From NCBI GenBank assembly GCA_032622095.1, contig CP136062.1, forward strand, positions 18,727,739 to 18,791,738: a DNA stretch of 64,000 nt, in the 5' to 3' direction. Source of the DNA: Siphonodentalium dalli (lineage: Eukaryota > Mollusca > Scaphopoda > Gadilida > Siphonodentaliidae). The notes under the pieces were generated by a model. That model did not search any database. It had not been told where the DNA came from and saw nothing but the letters and a program-made list of their open reading frames with translations. How positions within the stretch are numbered: position 1 is the stretch's first letter; each line of letters starts with the position of its first letter. A program made the position numbers and the translations under genes. Below are positions 28,009 to 64,000 of this stretch, piece after piece.

Positions 28009-31000
28009 CACACAAAACCGTCGAGATATGCTCTGTGGAACCACCAGCAACCTCCGATGATTGCAGCTCACCCACCAATAATTCAACACCATCCAATCCC
28101 ATCACCTCTCCCGTTTCCAGTACCGCTCATTCCACACGGGAACTGGCTCCACCATCCGCCGCCATTCCAGATGGGCCTGATACGAGCCTCAACTTTATCT
28201 CCTACAATATTGAGGGTCTCTCATCCAACAGCGAATACCTACAGCACCTTGCATCGAAGGCAGATGTCATAATTGCCCAAGAACACTGGCTGTACAACTA
28301 TGAATCATGGAAACTTGAAGACATCCTGGGGGACTTTAACGCGGTAGTGAAATGCTCAGATGATAATGACATTGTCCTACCAAATCACCGTAGCAGAGGC
28401 CAAGCCGGTATAGCTGTGTGCTACCATAAGAACATTGCCCAATATGTGGACCCACTTCCAGATGGAGGAAACAGACTCGCAGCTATTAGAATTAATGCGG
28501 ACGTCCCTATTGTCGTCATTGGAGTATACCTCCCCAGCAGAGGTAACAATTACACCAGAAGCGACTACACAGCAATCCTTGACGAACTCATCACCATCGT
28601 TCGAAAATATGTCTCCTCGTCCCATGTTATTCTGGCTGGTGACTTCAATGCCTCGCTCCACAGATCCTATGACTGTACCCGAGATGCGGACTTCAAGAAG
28701 TTCCTGAATGAGGCTAAACTCCTTCTTCCAACATGCTGTCCCAGAGAACCAACTTACCACTCCTATGACAACGTATCACATTCCCAGATTGACTATTTTT
28801 TTCAATCACAAGACATCATCGGGAAATATCAGACCATCAAGAGAGAAGGTACTAACCTTTCGACCCACGACCCTATTGCAGTTTCTATAAGCCTCCAACT
28901 CAAAAGAGCTCAAGACCCACCAAAAATACAGGGCAGGAAAAGAATAAACTGGAACAAAATAAATAAAGACCTATACTGCAATGACATCACCGAAGCACTG
29001 GCCAACACCGCCGACTTAAACACAGAAGACGCTACAACTGAAGTACTGGTCACAACTCTTACAAAAGTTCTGAACGAATCCGCACACAAACAGTGAGACA
29101 ACAAACCCCGTAAACCTAAAAGAAAAAGAATCTGGTCACCTGACATTACTATGGCAGTTAAGGATGCCAAGCATGCCTTTTGGGAATGGAAGAGAGCTGG
29201 AAGACCTGATATTAAAAATCACCTATGCATCAACCTCAAGCTGAAGAAAAAACATTTACGCAGCCTCATCAGGAAACAACACGCCCGTGCTAGATCCAAT
29301 AAGCTCATGGAGATCATGGAACTAAGGGACACAGATGTCAAAGCCTTCTACCGCATTATCAGAGCTCAAAGTGACCCTAAAGCCAGTGGTACAACCCTCC
29401 TGAATGTCAAGGGCGAAGTCCTCAAAACCAATGAAGAGGTAACTAATGGTTGGGCCTCCTACTTTGAAGAGCTATCAACACCACTTGAATCAAGCAACTT
29501 TAACGAACCTTACAAACAACTTGTGGAAACAGACATAGAATACCTAACACAGACCCTTATGGAAAATCGGGAAAGCATTCACCCAACAAACCCAGACGAG
29601 CTATTGCAATGTATTAAATCTTTCAAATCCGGTAAAGCTCCAGATGAAGATGGCATCACCATGGAACACTTGAAGTTTGGAGGAGATAACCTAATATCAT
29701 ACCTCTGCAACATTATCAACAGAATCTTTCAAGAAGCCAAGATTCCAGACTGCATGAAGGGCGGATCAGTATGTCCTATATATAAGAACGGTGGCAAACC
29801 GAAAGATGACCCAAACTCATACAGGAAAATAACGATAACCAACACAATTGGAAAGACCGTCGAGAAGCTTCACCTACTGAGAAACAACAATGCAGTAAAA
29901 CACTACAGTCACCCCTCCAGAAAGGGTTTACCAAGGGGGAATCACCGACCGCTGCTGCTCTCATAATAACTGAGCTAATAAATGAGCTAATAAATGAGCT
30001 AATAAATGAGCTAATAAATGAGGCTAAGGAGCAGAAGAAGCCACTATATATAGCGTTTATGGATGCTAAAAAAGCCTTTGATGTAGTCTGGCACCCCAGT
30101 CTTCTAAGAGAACAAAACAAAGCAGGAATATCCGGAGATAACTGGCTCCTCTTTAAGGACTGGTACTCAAACCTATACTCCACTGTGAATTGGAATGGAT
30201 TGAAATCACAACAATTTATGGAACGCCAAGGTGTCCGACAAGGGGGCGTATGGTCACCTTCTGCATATAAGGTCTTTGTTAATGGTCTGCTGACTCAATA
30301 TGAAGAAAACAGTCTTGGATCGCGAATTGGCTCAGTCTTCTGCGGTACACCTACTGTTGCTGATGATGTTACCCTCGTTACACATGACCCCAACGAACTA
30401 CAAGTCATGCTTAACATCCTAATGGATTATGCCAACCGTCTACGATACCTTATCAGCGAGCAGAAATCGTGTATCCTGTCTATCAGCAGAAGGGACCCTG
30501 GACATACTTGGACTCTAAGCAACCACCGAATGCAAACCGTGACCAAAGCTACTCACCTCGGCATCACACGTGACGGTTCATCTAAGCATGGCACAAGCCT
30601 GGTGGCGCAAGAACGCATCTCCGCAGCTAGACGATGTTCATATGCCCTCCTAGGTGCTGGTTTTCACGGCATGAATGGTCTCAATCCAAAAGTTTCGGCA
30701 CACCTCTTACGCTGCTACATTCTCCCTCGATTACTGTACGGTCTAGACGTAATAAATCTAAACAAAAAGGATATGCAACAATTGGAAACTTTCTATACAC
30801 AGACTGCCAAACGCCTACAACATCTTCCAACAAGAACAGCTAACTGTGCATCTCTGCTTATGCTGGGTCTTATACCGATAGAAGGAGAAATCCATAAAAG
30901 GACGCTTAAAACATATGGTAATATTGTTCGTAACGAAGACTCTGTGGAATGTCAGCTTGCTGCCAGACAACTTGCGACCAAAGGTGACACATCAAACAGC

Positions 31001-31660
31001 TTGTTCACAAAAGTCACCCGCCTTACCGAACTATATGACCTGCCATCTACTCATGATATGGTAGCCTTCCCACCACCGAAACGTCTCTGCAAGAACATGG
31101 TGGTCACAGCTATAGAAAAACACTGGTTGGGGAACCTTAAACGGGAAGCCATGGATAAATCGACCCTAACACAATTGAATCTACAAGACACCACTCCTGG
31201 CCATGTACACCAAATCTGGGATGCTTGCGGATCCGAACCGTTCGCCACAACTATGGCAGCACATAAAATGAAAATGTCAACAGGCACATATATTTTACAA
31301 AGACAAAAAGCTAAATTTGAATCTACTACCACTGACATCTGTCAACTCTGCAACAAAGAACCTGAGGACATACTCCACTTCATTGTAACCTGTGAAAGTC
31401 TCCATGCTGTAAGAAGCCGCTTCATAACAGCCATAAAAGAAACTCTGAACCAAGCTGGATTGAACCCCAATATACAAAACCATTACCTCTTGAATCTAAT
31501 ACTTGACTGCTCAGCATTCGATATCCCAAAGTACTGCATGCTGAAAATTGAATCCATCGCCAGAGGCTTGTGTTACCAACTACACCATGCTCGTCTCCGT
31601 ATCCTGTCCAAGAAGAAAACTGGTCTAAGAGCTCCGCCTATGGACCCCGGCAGTCAGTGA
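28005..31660 (+). pseudogene. LINE ORF2 remnant: AP endonuclease and reverse transcriptase
   Basis: The first part (28005-29096) is an apurinic-like endonuclease. It shows SYNIEGL (catalytic N), AQEHW (E), GVYLPS, LAGDFNAS (D, N), SQIDYF (S-x-x-D) and STHDPI (H). A TGA at 29094 interrupts the frame, which resumes unchanged at 29097. Next come the reverse transcriptase blocks: GKAPDEDGI, SYRKITI and, after a frameshift around 29860-29900, GFTKG. Beyond that lie AFMDAKKAFD (motif A), RQGGVWSP (motif B) and VADDV (motif C, the catalytic DD pair). The C-terminus has a CX2CX8HX4C knuckle (CQLCNKEPEDILHFIVTC, near 31340-31395). The protein nicks target DNA and primes reverse transcription from the nick. 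A 12-bp repeat has expanded in frame just before motif A (29971-30020). The start codon is GTG at the ORF1 stop; the original may have been different. Two inactivating breaks make this copy non-functional. Confidence 0.93.
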
Positions 31661-31839
31661 CAGCCACAAGTTAGACTTGACACTACTTGTAGATAACTTA
31701 TTGCAGACTGAATATATATATGTATACACATACCGGGTATCAAACCTATATGCTCAAGAAGATGTGGTTACGTCCGCCCATAAGGACGGTTCTCCTGACA
31801 CAGGAGGGATGTACAGAGAAGGTAAAGGTAAAGGTAAAG
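31661..31839 (+). other. LINE 3' UTR with two hairpins and (GGTAAA)3 tail
   Basis: After the ORF2 stop there are about 110 AT-rich bases and then two adjacent short stem-loops. The first pairs CGTCC (31771-31775) with GGACG (31784-31788). The second pairs CTCCTG (31792-31797) with CAGGAG (31801-31806) around a three-base loop. The element ends in three GGTAAA units (31821-31838). In CR1, I and related LINEs a 3' hairpin and short tandem tail are the reverse transcriptase recognition site, so that role is inferred here. Confidence 0.7.
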
Positions 31840-31869
31840 TTAGTATAGAAAACGTTAAAACGTAACTAA

Positions 31870-61586
<29,717 letters not shown>

Positions 61587-62560
61587 GTGAGTTTATATGA
61601 AACGCTACACAAAGAGTGAGTTTATATGACACCATACATAAAGTGATGACTCGTGTTCCGTACAGATTGATCTGTCTTCAGTCGGTGACTTACATCTCTA
61701 CTTCCATCACACGCTACATAAAGAGTGAGTTTATATGAAACGCTACACAAAGAGTGAGTTTATATGACACCATACATAAAGTGATGACTCGTGTTCCGTA
61801 CAGATTGATCTGTCTTCAGTCGGTGATTTACATCTCTACTTCAATCACACACTACATAAAGAGTGAGTTTATATGAAACGCTACACAAAGAGTGAGTTTA
61901 TATGACACCATACATAAAGTGACGACTCGTGTTCCGTACAGATTGATCTGTCTTCAGTCGGTGATTTACATCTCTACTTCCATCACACGCTACATAAAGA
62001 GTGAGTTTATATGAAACGCTACACAAAGAGTGAGTTTATATGACACCATACATAAAGTGACGACTCGTGTTACGTACAGATTGATCTGTCTTCAGTCGGT
62101 GATTTACATATCTACTTCCATCACACGCTACATAAAGAGTGAGTTTATATGAAACGCTACACAAAGAGTGAGTTTATATGACACCATACATAAAGTGACG
62201 ACTTGTGTTACGTACAGATTGATCTGTCTTCAGTCGGTGATTTACATATCTACTTCCATCACACGCTACATAAAGAGTGAGTTTATATGCCACGCTACAC
62301 TAAGAGTGAGTTTATATGACACTATACATAAAGTGATGACTCGTGTTACATACAGATTGATCTGTCTTCAGTCGGTGATTTACATCTCTACTTCCATCAC
62401 ACGCTACATAAAGAGTGAGTTTATATGAAACGCTACACTAAGAGTGAGTTTATATGACACCATACATAAAGCGACGACTCGTATTCCGTACAGATTGATC
62501 TGTCTTCAGTCGGTGATTTACATCTCTACTTCCATCACACGCTTCATAAAGAGTGAGTTT

Positions 62561-62735
62561 ATATGACATGCGACATAAAGAATGAGTTTATATTATATGA
62601 CACTGTACATAAATAATGAGTTTATATGACACCGTACATAAATAATGAGTTTATATCACACCGTTCATAAATAATGAGTTTATATGACATCGTACATAAA
62701 GAGTGAGTTTATATGACACAGTACTTAAAGAGTGA
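62561..62735. repeat. Short tandem repeat derived from the donor-side sequence, about 28 bp
   Basis: GAGTTTATATGACACCGTAC followed by ATAAATAAT or ATAAAGAGT repeats about six times. It is the intronic end of the 138-bp unit (GAGTTTATATGACACC, ATACATAAA) amplified separately. Confidence 0.85.
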
Positions 62736-64000
62736 GTCTCTGTGCCACCTGCGACCAGGGCCATCCTAGATAGCGCCCTGTGAATCAATTCGTTTCGATG
62801 CGATTTGAAATTGTTTGTCAGATTCGATTCGAAATCGGCTACCATGATTCAGATTTCATCGAATCTTTGGTAACAGGTGCATTTCCGTCCTTTCTACAGA
62901 CCACAATGCTCTTACCAAAAAAGAAAATTCACTACAATAACGAAGTAAATGACTTAAAGATACGCACGTACTGTTATGTCCGATGGCATGACATCACCAA
63001 CTAATCGCCAACTAATCTATGCTGTTTGAATAGGGTGAAACATCTAATAAGAACTAAATCTTTAAAAATCGTTGTTTGCGTTAATTTACAGTTACTTGTT
63101 ATATGCAATCGACAAGTACAGGCAGAATAATCACCTTAGAAAAGCGAGCAATGGGGGCCATATGTAGGAAAAGATATATTAGTCAGACCGCCCCATTTTT
63201 ATAATCTGAACACATTTTGAAATTTGATGATTTATATTGTTTACATGTATCGCTCTTGTGCACGATTGGCACTATGATAGGCTACGAACTTCATTTATTA
63301 ATTATTTTGAAATATAAAAAAAAACAAAACCAGACAATATGGTAATTTAATATTACATATTCCCGAAAACAGCTCTGAACTACCAGTCTTTTCTTTGGTC
63401 AAAATTTGGTCAGACGTCAGTTGTGATATGAAATATATCTGGAGCAAATCTGCTTTCAAAGTTGAATACAATAAAAAGGCTATCTGCCATTATCAACTGA
63501 TAGTAAATTGTGATCACCCCCGATGTACTGTTTGTTGATCTATAAATAATTGACCCAATCTGTAATAATCACATAAGTGAACAACAAAATTGCCATACAA
63601 GGCTGTGTGATAGTGTCGTTCCAGGAATCATGGGAATTCTCTAACACACATGTATGCCAGATATTCAATCTTTATTTGATTTGCGTAAATGCAAATCTAA
63701 ATCCTGAGTAACAAGTGTCCAGTAAGTTAAGCGACAGACAACACAATCATAGCAAGTGTAGCGAAAAATACTGCGCTATTCAACAAAATGAAATGAAACA
63801 GGCACCACTTGGTATGATTGTCCATATTTATGTCGACATTGGTTCTTTCATGCATGTATGCTCTTATCTGTACTCAACAATTGCTTAGGCACAGCAAAGG
63901 CATAGAAGTGTGTAGATAACCGCATAAACTGCGCATATTGCACTGCATTGACGATCATCACCAGTTGTCGACAGCAAATTTCAGGTGTTTCCTCGAAGTT
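62736..64000. other. Intron after exon I, no clear feature
   Basis: AT-rich unique sequence. No exon matching the first WD40 repeat of FAN (expected to begin with an E-A-V-T-G-like segment) was found, so the next exon probably lies beyond the right edge. An 74-codon open frame at 62780 shows no domain. Confidence 0.5.

Larger units (their letters stand above)
26529..31839 (+). mobile_element. 5'-truncated non-LTR retrotransposon (LINE), two ORFs, broken
   Basis: About 5.3 kb with ORF1 (PHD finger and coiled coil), ORF2 (AP-type endonuclease, reverse transcriptase, C-terminal zinc knuckle), a short 3' UTR with two small hairpins and a tail of three GGTAAA repeats. The endonuclease and short-repeat tail are typical of CR1/Jockey/I-group LINEs; the exact clade is not assigned. 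The 5' end is missing: ORF1 sequence begins at once where the satellite stops. The copy is dead: two in-frame stops in ORF1 (26746, 26764), a TGA in ORF2 (29094) and a frameshift near 29860-29900. Its 3' end lies about 50 bp before a FAN exon acceptor. No target-site duplication was found, because the 5' flank is satellite. Confidence 0.93.

Noticed and set aside
62780-63004. 74-codon open frame after the exon I array
   Set aside because: Rich in GATTCGA-type short repeats, no domain, no link to the FAN reading phase.
63975-64000. Possible next FAN exon after AAATTTCAG at the window end
   Set aside because: Joining exon I to it would read E-C-F-L-E-V, which does not resemble the expected start of the first WD40 repeat, and the sequence is cut off.

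Overview
The window is eukaryotic, from an invertebrate animal: one gene is split into nine short exons with GT/AG introns, and most of the rest is satellite DNA and transposon remains. The coding exons match protein FAN (NSMAF), a metazoan BEACH-WD40 protein. The mixture of CGTCC-rich interspersed repeats, a PHD-finger LINE and an animal-type Copia RNase H suggests a mollusc or another lophotrochozoan. That placement is an inference with modest confidence.

Layout. Bases 1-26528 are one unbroken minisatellite with a 68-bp unit and roughly 390-400 copies, running off the left edge. It abuts a 5'-truncated non-LTR retrotransposon (26529-31839) carrying a PHD/coiled-coil ORF1 and an endonuclease/reverse transcriptase ORF2, both broken. 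About 50 bp past the LINE tail, the first recognisable FAN exon begins (31892). Eight more exons follow at 32986, 37620, 41549, 43040, 46288, 47475, 57661 and 61463. Their reading phases all agree, and together they encode most of the BEACH domain and the linker to the WD40 propeller. The N-terminal (GRAM/PH) exons must lie left of the window and the WD40 exons right of it. The satellite and the LINE therefore sit inside one FAN intron of more than 31.8 kb.

The introns hold several transposon families that can be defined from the sequence. There are TTAA-flanked piggyBac-like foldback elements, hAT-like hairpin elements with 8-bp target duplications, and TA-flanked Tc1/mariner-like palindromes. 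A Copia remnant with a 5-bp target duplication is inserted in a second 68-bp satellite (about 50803-57640). A family of CGTCC-rich elements shares a TTTTTCGACTTAGAA core, and there is a minus-strand LINE 3' fragment. Many shorter tandem arrays are also present.

Most notable: three FAN exon boundaries are themselves parts of tandem repeats. The acceptor of the 37620 exon lies in a 55-bp x4 array, the acceptor of the 41549 exon in a 49-50-bp array of about 14 copies, and the 3' half plus donor of the 61463 exon in a 138-bp x8 array. These arrays have multiplied splice sites inside one gene. No prokaryotic genes, CRISPR arrays, rRNA or tRNA genes were recognised.
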